The notes: generated by a model from the letters alone, not told the origin. Positions 10,506-21,907 are shown, counted from the stretch's first letter. The stretch is 64,000 nucleotides of DNA from Mesorhizobium sp. NZP2077 (GCF_013170805.1 NZ_CP051293.1:2486001-2550000); one strand, 5' to 3'. Made by a program: numbers and translations.

Positions 10506-10943
10506 AAAAACCAACCTTCTCGCGCCGGTGCCTTCCCTTGCCAGCCTGTCGCCCTTGTTCCGGAGCGGGCATTTGTCGATCGACATGCAGCCGCAGCCGA
10601 TGCAGTCGGTCAGCCCGTCGCGCAGTTTCTTCAGCTGGGCGATCTTGTGGTCGAGGCCGTCGCGCCAGGCGGTCGACAAAAGGTTCCAGTCGTCGCGCGT
10701 CGGCGTGCGGCCCTCGGGCAGTGATGCCAGTGCCTCGCCGATCTCGGCCAGCGAGATGCCGACCTCCTGAGCGACCTTGATGATCGCCACCCGCCGCAGC
10801 ACGTCGCGGCCGTAACGGCGCTGGTTGCCCGATGTGCGGTGGCTGCGGATCAGGCCGCGCGTCTCATAAAAATGCAGCGCAGACACCGCCACGCCACTGC
10901 GCATGGCCACCTGGCCGACCGTCAATTCCGTTACTGGAGCCAT
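10473..10943 (-). CDS. soxR: Redox-sensitive MerR-family regulator SoxR
   Basis: 156 residues from ATG 10943. An N-terminal MerR helix-turn-helix ([19 protein letters not shown]) is followed by a dimerisation helix and the [2Fe-2S] motif [12 protein letters not shown], with Cys at 114, 117, 119 and 125 in the exact C-x2-C-x-C-x5-C spacing. SoxR senses redox-cycling compounds through this cluster. The last 12-13 residues ([11 protein letters not shown]) are encoded by the palindromic repeat, so the native tail seems to have been replaced. A SoxR-box lies 19 bp upstream of the start. Confidence 0.95.
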   Translation of the reverse strand: MAPVTELTVGQVAMRSGVAVSALHFYETRGLIRSHRTSGNQRRYGRDVLRRVAIIKVAQEVGISLAEIGEALASLPEGRTPTRDDWNLLSTAWRDGLDHKIAQLKKLRDGLTDCIGCGCMSIDKCPLRNKGDRLAREGTGARRLVFPSPRSRGEGA

Positions 10944-10957
10944 TTCCGATTTTCCGC

Positions 10958-10988
10958 TTGACCTCAAGTTAAGTTGAGCTTGTAGCGA
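10958..10988 (+). promoter_or_regulatory. SoxR operator in a MerR-type promoter
   Basis: CCTCAAGTTAAGTTGAGC at 10962-10979 matches the known SoxR palindrome at 16 of 18 bases. On the plus strand a TTGACC -35 (10958-10963) is followed by a 19-bp spacer and a weak -10 (TAGCGA, 10983-10988), the long spacer expected of MerR-family promoters. Confidence 0.75.
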
Positions 10989-11071
10989 AGAAATGTTGAT
11001 AGGGCAAATGACAGGAGAAGGCGATGTGCGCCTGGGTGAGAATGACGGAAAACGGAGTTGCCGGCGAACCG

Positions 11072-11530
11072 CTAGCCGAGCTGCCGGACGGCTTCGCCCG
11101 CCACCATGGCGACGGACAGCGCGACGTTGATGCTGCGCGCGCTGCCCTGCATCGGGATGGTCAGCCGCGCATCCGCCGCCTGATGGACCGCATCCGGCAC
11201 GCCTGCGGATTCGCGGCCGAACAGCAGGATGTCACCGTCCGCGAAGCTGAAGCTGGTGTAGGGGGTCGTCGCCTTGGTCGACAGCAGCACCAGCCGGCGC
11301 CCGTCTTTCTTGCGCCAGTCCTCGAAGGCGTTCCAGTCAATGTGCCGGGTCAGGGCAGCCATTTCGAGGTAGTCCATGCCGGCACGCTTGAGCGCCTTGT
11401 CGGAGAGCGGAAAGCCGGCCGGTTCGATGATATCGACGCCAAGGCCGAGGCAAGCGGCGAAGCGCAGGATTGTCCCGGTATTGCCGGCAATGTCCGGCTG
11501 GTAGAGCGCGATGCGGAGACGACAGTTCAT
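11072..11530 (-). CDS. trmL: tRNA (cytidine(34)-2'-O)-methyltransferase
   Basis: 152 residues, the usual minimal SPOUT size. The features are [20 protein letters not shown] at the start, [12 protein letters not shown] in the middle and the knot segment [18 protein letters not shown] near the end. It methylates the wobble ribose of tRNA-Leu. The start at 11530 precedes a roughly 450-bp stretch without a clear gene. Confidence 0.95.
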   Translation of the reverse strand: MNCRLRIALYQPDIAGNTGTILRFAACLGLGVDIIEPAGFPLSDKALKRAGMDYLEMAALTRHIDWNAFEDWRKKDGRRLVLLSTKATTPYTSFSFADGDILLFGRESAGVPDAVHQAADARLTIPMQGSARSINVALSVAMVAGEAVRQLG

Positions 11531-11670
11531 TTCCGCGTCCTTCTAATAAGTGGCAGATCGGCAACAGCGGGGTCGTGGTTTTGGAAATTGCGGGACCTGC
11601 GCGTGGCCATTTTTTTCGAAGTCGGGTATACGGCCAGCATTGTCAACCCGAACCGATGGAGGGGAAACTC

Positions 11671-11748
11671 ATGATGACCATGCACATCCAGCGCCCCTCT
11701 CGTGGGCTTACCTGCCTGCCGGCGGTTTCGGTACGACAATTCTCCTGA
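11671..11748 (+). CDS. Possible 25-codon leader peptide
   Basis: A short open frame (MMTMHIQRPSRGLTCLPAVS, plus VRQFS) starts six bases after a strong GGAGGGG ribosome-binding site. It is followed by a hairpin (arms 11778-11784 and 11790-11796, GCCGAAA/TTTCGGC). Nothing else explains this 280-bp gap between trmL and the next gene. The frame is too short to judge by composition, so a real peptide is plausible but unproven. Confidence 0.35.
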   Translation: MMTMHIQRPSRGLTCLPAVSVRQFS

Positions 11749-11976
11749 CTCTCTAAGACTTGATCGCACCGATTCCTGCCGAAACGATTTTTCGGCTCTC
11801 GAAGGAATCCTGCGATGTTTTTCAAAAAGTCAAAAGGGCTGAACGCCCGAGCTGAGTATGTCCAGACCGATGCTTGGCGTCGTGTCCAGACCAACGCAAT
11901 CCGCGCCTCCGGCCGAATGCCGGCGGACGATGTTGCTTCGCCTTTTCATCTCTATTTTCATACGGAGGACGGACCG

Positions 11977-12372
11977 ATGTTCGATCCCTACAGAATACCC
12001 GGCTCAAGAAGTCTGCACGACCAGAAGATGGCGACCTGGGCGCTGCTGATCGGTGAAACCTATTCGTCGGCGGTTCACGCCGAGGTCCGCCGCCGGCCGC
12101 ATCGCGGCATGCTGCCGGATGTCGATTTCTCGCGCGCGGTTCCCGATCTGAGCCGCCCTTCGCTGGTGCGCCGGATCATCCGGCTGATCCGGCCGGGTGC
12201 GAAAATCCGGCTTGTCGACACCGCACCGACAGGATCGGCAAGCGAGCCTGTCGGCGAAAAGCCCGCGAGCCCCTATATTGCGCGAAGCAGGGCCGACGGT
12301 CCGGATGATTCCGGACCGTCGGCCCTCGGCTCCACACGGCCCGGGGACTTCGTACGTTCACGCGCCGCGTGA
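11977..12372 (+). CDS. Hypothetical protein upstream of the ABC pair
   Basis: 131 residues from ATG 11977, behind GGAGG at a good spacing. An upstream in-frame ATG at 11815 would add 54 residues, but that stretch lacks the high third-position GC of the neighbours. The central part (LHDQKMATWALLIGETYSSAV) looks genuine; the tail is low-complexity and runs through a perfect 17-bp inverted repeat, so the true end could be shorter in relatives. The family is not recognised. It sits 30 bp before the ABC exporter genes. Confidence 0.55.
   Translation: MFDPYRIPGSRSLHDQKMATWALLIGETYSSAVHAEVRRRPHRGMLPDVDFSRAVPDLSRPSLVRRIIRLIRPGAKIRLVDTAPTGSASEPVGEKPASPYIARSRADGPDDSGPSALGSTRPGDFVRSRAA
12289..12326. 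repeat. Perfect 17-bp inverted repeat (hairpin)
   Basis: Arms 12289-12305 and 12310-12326 are exact reverse complements (AGGGCCGACGGTCCGGA and its partner) around a four-base loop TGAT. No T-run follows, so it is not a classical terminator. It lies within the last codons of the hypothetical gene and 75 bp before the ABC start. Confidence 0.85.
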
Positions 12373-12401
12373 GCGGAAAACAGATTTCATGAGACTGACC
12401 C

Positions 12402-14284
12402 ATGTTGTTGTTTAACTGGTTTGAAAGAAGGCTCGATCCGTTCCCGGCAGCGGAACCGGTCGAGCCGCCCAAGACGTTGGTGGGCTTCTGCCTGCATTAT
12501 ACGCGCGGCGCCTGGCCCTATATCCTAGTCGACGCGGTCCTGGTGGCCGCGATCGCGATCGCCGAGCTGTCGATGTTCGCCTTTCTCGGCCGGATCGTCG
12601 ACTGGCTGTCGGGGCAGAACCGCGAGACCTTCCTGCAGACGGAAAGCTGGAAGCTCGCCGGTATGGCCTTCATCGTGCTGTTCGTGCTGCCGGCCACGGT
12701 ATGGCTGCATTCGCTGCTCAACCAGCAGACGCTGATGGGCAACTATCCCATGCGCATCCGCTGGCAGGTGCACCGCTACCTGCTCAAGCAATCGATGAGC
12801 TTCTACCAGGACGAGTTCGCCGGCCGCATCGCCACCAAGCTGATGCAGACGGCGCTCGCCGTGCGCGAATGCGTCATCAAGGTGCTCGACGTCCTCAATT
12901 ACGTCATCGTCTATTTCCTCAGCACGCTGTTCCTTGTCGGTTCTGCCGACCTGCGGCTGGCGGCGCCGCTGGTCGTGTGGCTGGTCGGCTACATCCTGTT
13001 GCTGCGCTTTTTCATTCCGCGCCTGGGCAAGGTCGGCGAGGAACAGGCCAATGCGCGCTCGGTCATGACCGGCCGCGTCGTCGACAGCTACTCCAACATC
13101 CAGACGGTCAAGCTGTTTTCCCACGCGCGCCGCGAGGCCACTTTTGCCAGGGAAGGCATGATGAGCTTTCTCGATACCGTCTATCGGTCGATGCGGCTGG
13201 TGACGGTGCTTTTCGGCACGCTCTATATCCTGAACTCACTGTTGCTGTTCTCGATCACCGCCATCTCGTTGTGGCTGTGGATGGGGCAAGTGGTGACGAT
13301 CGGCGCGGTCGCCGTGGTCATCGGCGTGGTACTTAGAATGTGGGGTATGTCGCAATGGATCATGTGGGAAATGTCGGGCCTGTTCGAGAACATCGGCACG
13401 GTGCATGACGGCATCGCCTCGATCTCGCTGCCGCGCCTTGTCGAGGACAGGCCGGATGCGCGGGAGATCGTCGTTTCCAGGGGCGAGATCCGCTTCGAGG
13501 ATATCCGCTTCCACTATGGCAAGCAGAAAGGCGTCATCGAAAACCTGTCGCTGGCGGTGAAGCCGGGCGAGAAGGTCGGCATTGTCGGCCGCTCGGGCGC
13601 CGGCAAGTCGACGCTGGTCAATCTGCTGCTGCGCTTCTACGATTTGGAAAGCGGCCGGATCCTGATCGACGGCCAGGAGATCGCCGGCGTGAAGCAGGAT
13701 TCGCTGCGCGCCCAGATCGGCATGGTCACGCAGGACACGTCACTGCTGCATCGTTCGGTGCGCGAGAACATCCTCTACGGCCGGCCCGATGCTTCTGACG
13801 AGATGCTGGTTGAGGCGGCACGGCGCGCCGAGGCGCTGGACTTCATCGGCGGACTTTCGGATGGCAGTGGCCGCAAGGGGTTCGACGCCTATGTCGGGGA
13901 CCGTGGCGTCAAATTGTCCGGCGGCCAGCGGCAACGCATCGCCATTGCTCGCGTTATGTTGAAGGATGCGCCGATACTTATCCTTGACGAGGCGACGTCG
14001 GCGCTGGATTCCGAGGCGGAAGCGGCCATCCAGGAGAATCTTTACAAGCTCATGCAAGGCAAGACCGTCATCGCCATCGCCCACCGTCTGTCGACCATCG
14101 CGGCGATGGACAGGCTCGTGGTGATGGACCAGGGTCGGGTCATCGAGGAGGGTTCGCACGACGAACTGGTCGCCAAGGGCGGGCTCTACGCCCAACTCTG
14201 GCAGCGCCAGTCGGGCGGGTTCCTGCTCGAAGACATCCCGGCCGAAATCGCCAACGACGCAATGGCAAAGGGCCAAGCCGCGGA

Positions 14285-14288
<4 letters not shown>
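12402..14288 (+). CDS. ABC exporter half-transporter (first of pair)
   Basis: 628 residues, membrane domain then ATPase. Six hydrophobic segments occupy residues 35-300. The nucleotide-binding domain has Walker A GRSGAGKST near 398, Q-loop MVTQDTSLLH, signature LSGGQRQR near 503, Walker [15 protein letters not shown] and the H-loop IAHRLSTI, all intact. The stop overlaps the ATG of the second gene (ATGA), so the two are co-translated and likely form a heterodimer. The exported substrate cannot be told from the sequence; lipid or drug export is usual for the family. Confidence 0.93.
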
Positions 14289-16168
<1,880 letters not shown>

Positions 16169-16172
16169 GCGC

Positions 16173-16679
16173 ATGGGCGGGACGCCAGAGACCAGCCCAG
16201 AGATTGGCCCGGAGATCGGTTATGAGATCAGGCGGCTCCGGCCGACCACGCCGGCCTTCGACAGGCTGAAGGACGAGAGCCGGCTGGAAGGCTACTGGAT
16301 GCTGGTGCGCCTAGCGGATGGCTGGTCAAGCGGTCACAACTCTGGCGGCCGCAACAAGTTCCTGAAGCGGGGCGAGGCGCTTTATGGGGCATGGCATGGC
16401 CGGGACCTCGCCGGTGTCTGCGGGCTGAACATCGATCCTTATTTCGAGGGCAGAGATCAGGGCCGGGTCCGGCACCTGTTCGTCAGCGCGCCTCACCGCC
16501 GTGCCGGCCTTGGCCGCATGCTGGTCGAGACCGTCATCGATCGGGCCTGCCAGTATTTCGCGGTGTTGAACACCCGCGCCCCGCCGGAAGCCTACGGCTT
16601 CTATGAAAGGCTTGGCTTTCAGCGCGTGGCAGGCGAAGAATTCGTCACCCACCGCTTGGTGTTCGGGAAGGAGAGTTGA
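16173..16679 (+). CDS. GNAT-family N-acetyltransferase
   Basis: 168 residues from ATG 16173, four bases after the ABC stop. The acetyl-CoA-binding motif A is RVRHLFVSAPHRRAGLGRML near residue 100, and motif B YGFYERLGFQRVAGEEF is near the end. The substrate is not known. It is probably the third gene of the ABC transcription unit, with the DUF6665 gene after it by one base. Confidence 0.88.
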   Translation: MGGTPETSPEIGPEIGYEIRRLRPTTPAFDRLKDESRLEGYWMLVRLADGWSSGHNSGGRNKFLKRGEALYGAWHGRDLAGVCGLNIDPYFEGRDQGRVRHLFVSAPHRRAGLGRMLVETVIDRACQYFAVLNTRAPPEAYGFYERLGFQRVAGEEFVTHRLVFGKES

Positions 16680-16680
16680 A

Positions 16681-16992
16681 ATGTCCTTGCGTCCGCCATC
16701 TCAACTCACCGGCTCGTCGGCCGCCGAAGCCGCCTTTGATGCGCTCGGCCATGAAATCCTGGCCGAGAAGGCGGCGGCACTCGGCCGGGCCGGCCAAAAG
16801 GTCGAGGAAACGCTGGCTCGGCTAAGCGACAATGCAGACGAGGAACTGCGTCCCCGGCTTCTCAAGGAGGCTGCCGCGGCCGTGCACGCCTATTTCATCC
16901 AGCGCGAACTTTGCGGCCTGCGCAGGCACGAGGCCGTCATCCGCGAGTATGGCATACCCAAGGCGGTGCTTGTCCGGTTGGGAGCGATGTAA
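16681..16992 (+). CDS. DUF6665 family protein
   Basis: 103 residues. The sequence is helical and Ala/Arg rich, with the conserved centre AAEAAFDALGHEILAEKAAA and the end IREYGIPKAVLVRLGAM. The function is unknown. It starts one base after the GNAT stop and ends just before the broken cupin gene, which is convergent. Confidence 0.8.
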   Translation: MSLRPPSQLTGSSAAEAAFDALGHEILAEKAAALGRAGQKVEETLARLSDNADEELRPRLLKEAAAAVHAYFIQRELCGLRRHEAVIREYGIPKAVLVRLGAM

Positions 16993-16995
16993 GGA

Positions 16996-17321
16996 TCATT
17001 CGAGCCATTCGGTGATGAACTTGCCGTTCTCATGAATGTCAGTGGTTTCCAGCGGGCCCGGGCCGAGATTGGTGAATTTGTGCGGCGTGTGGGGCGGCAC
17101 GATGACGATCTGGCCGGCGGAAGCCTCGATTTCCTGGTCGCCGACGGTGAACAGGCCGGTACCCTGGCGGATGATGAAGATCTCAGCCGCGGGCCGCCGC
17201 CTTCATCAGGCAGATAGTTGAAGATCAGGCAGGAGTTAGAGCCGTAGGCACCGCCTTGCAATTCGCCCTTCCAGTGGTCGGAGCGGACGGCCCATTCCTC
17301 ACGGTCTATGACGTGTGCCAT
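16996..17321 (-). pseudogene. Cupin-domain protein, broken by an internal deletion
   Basis: The first 44 codons (MAHVIDREEWAVRSDHWKGE onward to LPDEGGGPRL) are in one frame. The rest, beginning EIFIIRQGTG and continuing through LFTVGDQEIEASAGQIVIVP to a TGA at 16996, is in another. The junction lies near 17188-17192. From the cupin consensus G-x5-H-x-H-x3,4-E, the missing piece is about six codons plus one base, and it includes both metal-binding His. The remaining half has a normal second cupin motif (PPHTPHKFTN). The protein cannot be made whole, so I call it a pseudogene; a sequencing error cannot lose about 19 bases easily. Confidence 0.8.
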
Positions 17322-17636
17322 GCCTGGGAGGACAGATCACACCGGCGCCCTGTGTCGAGGCAAGCTGGAGCCTCGGATTTTGCTGATATTTCCCGGTTGT
17401 TTAGCCGCCTTTTGCGGCCATTCCCCGTCCCGCCGGGCAATAGGGGATTTTGTCCCCGCGACAATCTGCCCTTGTGCCTTGACCCGTCTGGACAAAAACG
17501 GGCTTCACGCATAAACCGAAGTCCAAATGCCGGAGGAATTCGCTAGCCTGTTCGCCATGCGCTGTCGGGTTGGCGTGATTGAGCGGGGAACAAGGCTCGG
17601 CCACCGGCGCGGAAGAGGCGAAAGGATCAGGCACCC

Positions 17637-18197
17637 GTGAGCGCAACCGACATCCACGATCCCAATCGTCGAGATTTTCTTTATGTCGCCACGGGCATGG
17701 CCGCCGTGGTCGGCGCCGGTGCCTTCGCCTGGCCGTTCATCGACCAGATGCGCCCCGATGCCTCGACGCTGGCGCTTGCTTCGGTCGAGGTCGATGTCGC
17801 CTCGCTGACGCCTGGTAGTTCGCTGATCGTCAAATGGCGCGGCAAGCCGGTCGTGGTGCGCAACCGCACCGAAAAGGAAATGAAAGACGGCGAGGCTGTC
17901 AATCTCTCCGATCTCAAGGATCCGATCGCCCGCAACGCCAATCTGCCTGCCGATGCGCCGGCGACCGACGCCAACCGCACCACGCCCGGCAAGGAAGCCT
18001 GGATGGTGATGGTTCAGGTCTGCACGCATCTGGGCTGCATTCCGCTCGGCCAGGAAGGCGATTTCGGCGGCTGGTTCTGCCCCTGCCATGGTTCGCAATA
18101 CGACACCGCCGGCCGCATCCGCAAAGGTCCGGCGCCCGAGAACATGGCTGTGCCGGTATTCAAATTCATTTCCGATACCAAGATCCTTATCGGTTGA
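17637..18197 (+). CDS. petA: Ubiquinol-cytochrome c reductase iron-sulfur subunit
   Basis: 186 residues from a GTG start. A twin-arginine-like N-terminus ([18 protein letters not shown]) leads a single membrane anchor. The Rieske cluster-binding boxes CTHLGC and CPCHGS are intact near residues 129 and 149. It is the Rieske protein of the cytochrome bc1 complex and is followed 17 bp later by petB, then petC. The upstream 300 bp to the broken cupin gene should hold the operon promoter. Confidence 0.97.
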   Translation: MSATDIHDPNRRDFLYVATGMAAVVGAGAFAWPFIDQMRPDASTLALASVEVDVASLTPGSSLIVKWRGKPVVVRNRTEKEMKDGEAVNLSDLKDPIARNANLPADAPATDANRTTPGKEAWMVMVQVCTHLGCIPLGQEGDFGGWFCPCHGSQYDTAGRIRKGPAPENMAVPVFKFISDTKILIG

Positions 18198-18214
18198 GGC
18201 AGGGGGACATTTCG

Positions 18215-19555
18215 ATGAGCGAGGGACACTCGACCTACACGCCCAAAACCGGTATCGAACGCTGGTTCGACGCCCGCATGCCTTTGCCGCGACTGGTCTA
18301 TGACAGCTTCGTCGCCTATCCGGTGCCGCGCAACCTCAACTACCTGTGGACTTTCGGCGGTATCCTGTCGATCATGCTGGTGGCGCAGATCCTGACCGGC
18401 ATCGTGCTGGCCATGCACTACACGGCCGACACCAATCTCGCCTTCGGCTCGGTCGAAAAGATCATGCGTGACGTCAACTCCGGCTGGCTGTTGCGCTACA
18501 TGCATGCCAACGGCGCCTCGTTCTTCTTCATCGCCGTCTACATGCACATCTTCCGTGGCCTCTATTACGGCTCCTACAAGGCGCCGCGCGAGCTGCTCTG
18601 GATCCTCGGCTGCATCATCTACCTGTTGATGATGGCGACCGGCTTCATGGGCTACGTGCTGCCATGGGGACAGATGAGCTTCTGGGGCGCCACCGTCATC
18701 ACCGGCTTCTTCAGCGCCATTCCGCTGGTCGGCGAGTGGATCCAGCAGTTGCTGCTTGGCGGCTTCGCCGTCGACAACCCGACGCTGAACCGCTTCTTCG
18801 CGCTGCACTACCTTTTGCCGTTCATGATCGCCGGCGTCGTCGTGCTGCACGTCTGGGCGCTGCATGTCGTCGGCCAGTCGAACCCGACCGGCATCGAGGT
18901 CAAGTCGAAGACCGACACCGTCGCCTTCACCCCTTACGCGACCATCAAGGACGCGTTCGGCATGATCGTGTTCCTGTTCATCTTCGCCTATTTCATCTTC
19001 TTCCTGCCGAACTATCTCGGCCATCCCGACAATTACATCGTCGCCAACCCGCTGAAGACGCCGGCCCATATCGTGCCGGAGTGGTACTTCCTGCCGTTCT
19101 ACGCGATCCTGCGCGCCATCACCTTCAACATCGGGCCGATCAATTCCAAGCTCGGCGGCGTGCTGTGCATGTTCGGCGCCATCGTCATGCTGTTCCTGGT
19201 GCCGTGGCTCGACACCTCCAAGGTGCGCTCGGCGGTCTACCGGCCCTGGTACAAGCTGTTCTTCTGGCTGTTCGTGGCCGACGCCATCCTGCTTGGGTGG
19301 CTGGGTTCGCAGCCGGCGGAGGGCGGCGGTCTGTTGTCCCTCCTGACAGGTGAGCTCGTGGGCAACTACGTTGGCTACGCTCAAGCGGCGACACTCTTCT
19401 ACTTCGGCTTCTTCCTGATCGCGCTGCCGGTGCTTGGCCTGATCGAGACGCCGCGCAGGCTGCCGAACTCGATCACCGAGGCGGTGCTTGAAAAGAACAA
19501 GGGTGGCAGCGGGCATCCGGCGGGCGCCACGGCCGCGCCAGAGACCAAGGGCTGA
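18215..19555 (+). CDS. petB: Cytochrome b of the bc1 complex
   Basis: 446 residues from ATG 18215, with AGGGGG eight bases upstream; the reading frame is open further upstream but that part overlaps petA. The multi-helix cytochrome b fold is clear, with heme-ligand regions ([19 protein letters not shown]), the Qo motif [13 protein letters not shown] and a C-terminal membrane region. It is the quinol-oxidising core in the inner membrane, between petA and petC. Confidence 0.96.
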   Translation: MSEGHSTYTPKTGIERWFDARMPLPRLVYDSFVAYPVPRNLNYLWTFGGILSIMLVAQILTGIVLAMHYTADTNLAFGSVEKIMRDVNSGWLLRYMHANGASFFFIAVYMHIFRGLYYGSYKAPRELLWILGCIIYLLMMATGFMGYVLPWGQMSFWGATVITGFFSAIPLVGEWIQQLLLGGFAVDNPTLNRFFALHYLLPFMIAGVVVLHVWALHVVGQSNPTGIEVKSKTDTVAFTPYATIKDAFGMIVFLFIFAYFIFFLPNYLGHPDNYIVANPLKTPAHIVPEWYFLPFYAILRAITFNIGPINSKLGGVLCMFGAIVMLFLVPWLDTSKVRSAVYRPWYKLFFWLFVADAILLGWLGSQPAEGGGLLSLLTGELVGNYVGYAQAATLFYFGFFLIALPVLGLIETPRRLPNSITEAVLEKNKGGSGHPAGATAAPETKG

Positions 19556-19582
19556 GCGGTAGGGAATCTAAGGGGATTTGGC

Positions 19583-20449
19583 ATGAAAAAGATTCTCACT
19601 TCGCTGGCGCTGATCGGCCTTGTGGCCGCCGGCACTGCCGCCTTCGCCGCCGAAGAGGCGCACAACGCGGCGGCGCCGACGCATTTCCCGATCAACGAGC
19701 CGAAGGAGATGAGCTGGAGCTTCACCGGCCCGTTCGGCACCTACGACAAGGGCCAGCTGCAGCGCGGCCTGAAGGTCTACAAGGAAGTCTGCTCGGCCTG
19801 CCATTCGATGAATATGGTGGCGTTCCGCACGCTGGAAGGCCCAACGGGCCTTGGCTATTCGGATGCGCAGATCAAGTCGCTGGCAGCCACCTACACCATC
19901 CATGACGGCCCCAACGATGCCGGCGAGATGTTCGACCGTCCCGGCAAGCCATCGGACTATTTCCCGGCGCCGTTCGCCAATGTAGAGGCCGCCGCGGCCG
20001 CCAATGGCGGCGCGGCACCCCCCGACATGTCGTTGCTGGCCAAGGCGCGCGGCGTCGAGCGCGGCTTTCCGCAGTTCGTCTTCGACATTTTCACCCAGTA
20101 TGACGCGGGCGGCCCCGACTACATCCATTCGCTGCTGACCGGCTACGACCAGACGCCGCCTGCCGGCATGGTCATCCCCGAGGGCACGCATTACAACCCG
20201 TACTTCATGTCCGGCGTGTCGCTGAAAATGCCCAAGCCGCTCTCCGACGGCCAGGTGACCTATGATGACGGCGCACCGCAGACGGTCGACCAGTATTCCC
20301 GCGACGTGGCAACCTTCCTGATGTGGGCGGCCGAGCCGCACATGGAAGCCCGCAAGAAGACTGGCGTCAACGTGCTGTTTTTCCTGCTGGTGTTCGGTGC
20401 GCTGGTCTACCTCGTCAAGCGCAAGGTGTGGGAAGGCGTGGCGCACTAA
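19583..20449 (+). CDS. petC: Cytochrome c1
   Basis: 288 residues. A signal peptide (KKILTSLALIGLVAAGTAAFA) is followed by the heme-c site CSACH near residue 71 and the axial Met region LKMPKPL near 217. One C-terminal membrane anchor (VLFFLLVFGALVYLVKRKVW) holds it to the membrane, and it passes electrons from the Rieske protein to cytochrome c. A strong terminator follows the stop, ending the petABC operon. Confidence 0.97.
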   Translation: MKKILTSLALIGLVAAGTAAFAAEEAHNAAAPTHFPINEPKEMSWSFTGPFGTYDKGQLQRGLKVYKEVCSACHSMNMVAFRTLEGPTGLGYSDAQIKSLAATYTIHDGPNDAGEMFDRPGKPSDYFPAPFANVEAAAAANGGAAPPDMSLLAKARGVERGFPQFVFDIFTQYDAGGPDYIHSLLTGYDQTPPAGMVIPEGTHYNPYFMSGVSLKMPKPLSDGQVTYDDGAPQTVDQYSRDVATFLMWAAEPHMEARKKTGVNVLFFLLVFGALVYLVKRKVWEGVAH

Positions 20450-20474
20450 ATCGCGCCAAAGCTGCACAGGACTA

Positions 20475-20506
20475 CGAAAGGGCGCCTCGAGGCGCCCTTT
20501 CGCGTT
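20475..20506 (+). terminator. Rho-independent terminator of petABC
   Basis: A 12-bp perfect stem CGAAAGGGCGCC / GGCGCCCTTTCG (20475-20502) with a four-base loop TCGA lies 26 bases after the petC stop. Confidence 0.85.
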
Positions 20507-20581
20507 TCGGAGGCGGTGATGTCACATGGCCGTCACCGCATCTGGTGATCCTGCGGCATTCTCAAACTAAGGATTGCGCCC

Positions 20582-21277
20582 ATGAGGAGATATGCATCGC
20601 TCGCCGCGGGTCTGCTGCTGCTGGTCATCGGCTCGGCCGCCCAGGCCGAAGACGCAAAGCCTTTCTTCACCAATAGGGATGTCGACCTGACGATGATCCT
20701 GCCGCCGCCGCCGGCGAATGATTCGGCGCAGACCAAGGCCGAGCTCGGCGAAGTGCTGACGGCGCAAGTGACGCGCACGCCCGAGATGGTGGCCAGCTCG
20801 GTTGCCGATGCGGAGGAGAATGTCTGGCGCTTCGCCAATGTCATGGGGCCGAATTTCACCAAGGAGAAGCTGCCGAAGTTCAGCGCCTTTTTCGATCGCA
20901 TCGTCGAGACCGAAGGCGCTGTCGTCGATCCGGCCAAGGATGTCTGGAAACGCCCGCGTCCGCACCAGCTCAGCGATCTCGTCAAGCCGGCGGTCAAGCT
21001 GTCGAGTTCCGGCTCCTGGCCGTCCGGCCACGCCACCGTCGGCACCATGATGGGCATCATCCTTGCCGACATGGTTCCGGAGAAGCGCGCCGAGATCATG
21101 GCGCGCGCGGCCGAATACGCCCACAACCGCGAGGTTGGCGGTATCCACTATGCGTCCGACGTCGAGATGGGCAAGATTTCCGGCAGCGTCATTGCCGCGG
21201 TCCTGCTCAACCGGGACGACTTCAAGGCCGAGTACGAAGTGGCCAGGGCCGAGCTGCGTTCCGATCTCGGAATGTAA
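20582..21277 (+). CDS. Class A non-specific acid phosphatase (PAP2 superfamily)
   Basis: 231 residues with a signal peptide ending in AQAED. The phosphatase signature is present in three pieces: K-x6-R-P in KDVWKRPRP, PSGH in SWPSGHAT and R-x5-H-x3-D in REVGGIHYASD, with the nucleophile His in the last. It is a periplasmic phosphomonoesterase of the PhoN/PhoC type. It stands alone after the petABC terminator. Confidence 0.92.
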   Translation: MRRYASLAAGLLLLVIGSAAQAEDAKPFFTNRDVDLTMILPPPPANDSAQTKAELGEVLTAQVTRTPEMVASSVADAEENVWRFANVMGPNFTKEKLPKFSAFFDRIVETEGAVVDPAKDVWKRPRPHQLSDLVKPAVKLSSSGSWPSGHATVGTMMGIILADMVPEKRAEIMARAAEYAHNREVGGIHYASDVEMGKISGSVIAAVLLNRDDFKAEYEVARAELRSDLGM

Positions 21278-21279
21278 GT

Positions 21280-21325
21280 CCCAAAGCGCGTCGCGTCGGA
21301 GCGGATTCATGCGACGCGCTCTGGG
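21280..21325. repeat. Palindromic repeat element
   Basis: An imperfect inverted repeat with arms CCAAAGCGCGTCGC and GCGACGCGCTCTGG, directly after the acid phosphatase stop. It is of the rhizobial intergenic type and may serve as a terminator. Confidence 0.65.
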
Positions 21326-21409
21326 GTGCTTCTCTGCGCGCGCCAGCCGGGACGTCAGTTTCTCTTCCTCTCGCGTAAAGGGCTCCAGGAGACTGAAGCC
21401 GGCAACGGC

Positions 21410-21907
21410 TCATTGCGCCGACACCTGCACCGATATTGGAAAGGCAAAGTACAGGTTGCAGGCAACAAGCTCGATACCTCGTTTTCCCAGGCGAGAGAGA
21501 GGTTCAGGCGCTTCAACGGCAACAGTTGCGCTGCCTTTGCCCTTCGCCTGCAGTGCGACGAGAGCATCATAGACGACGCGACGCTCGCGGACGGATGCCT
21601 GCTTCGGATTTTCAGGGTAATAAACGGGGATCGTCAAAATCAGATAGTCCATCCGACAGCGCGGCGCCGAAATCGCGATTGCCTTCCTGCGCAGAGCGAC
21701 CTCGAACACGCCTGACCGTTTGTCGAATCCAGTGATCCATTGTCGATGCGTATGCAATTGTCCAAGTGCGTCGCCGACCACCAAATCTGTCGGGTGTAGC
21801 ACGACCGTCCAACTGGCCTGCTCGGCAGCGGAGACGGCTGCCGGCGCCCAGCTCAGGAGCGAGGTTGCCATAGTGGCGGTCAGTATTTTTCGCAGAAGAT
21901 GGGTCAT
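21410..21907 (-). CDS. Exported hypothetical protein
   Basis: 165 residues with a clear signal peptide (LLRKILTATMATSLLSWAPA, ending near VSAAEQ). The mature part has two Cys (APRCRMDYL and VACNLYFAF) that could pair, and a mixed beta pattern. I recognise no domain. It sits alone between acid phosphatase and apt, with about 380 bp of unassigned sequence upstream. Confidence 0.65.
   Translation of the reverse strand: MTHLLRKILTATMATSLLSWAPAAVSAAEQASWTVVLHPTDLVVGDALGQLHTHRQWITGFDKRSGVFEVALRRKAIAISAPRCRMDYLILTIPVYYPENPKQASVRERRVVYDALVALQAKGKGSATVAVEAPEPLSRLGKRGIELVACNLYFAFPISVQVSAQ

Noticed and set aside
18014..19516. 500-codon minus-strand frame opposite petB
   Set aside because: Composition is dominated by His, Gln, Arg and Asp from antisense of a membrane protein; petB is certain.
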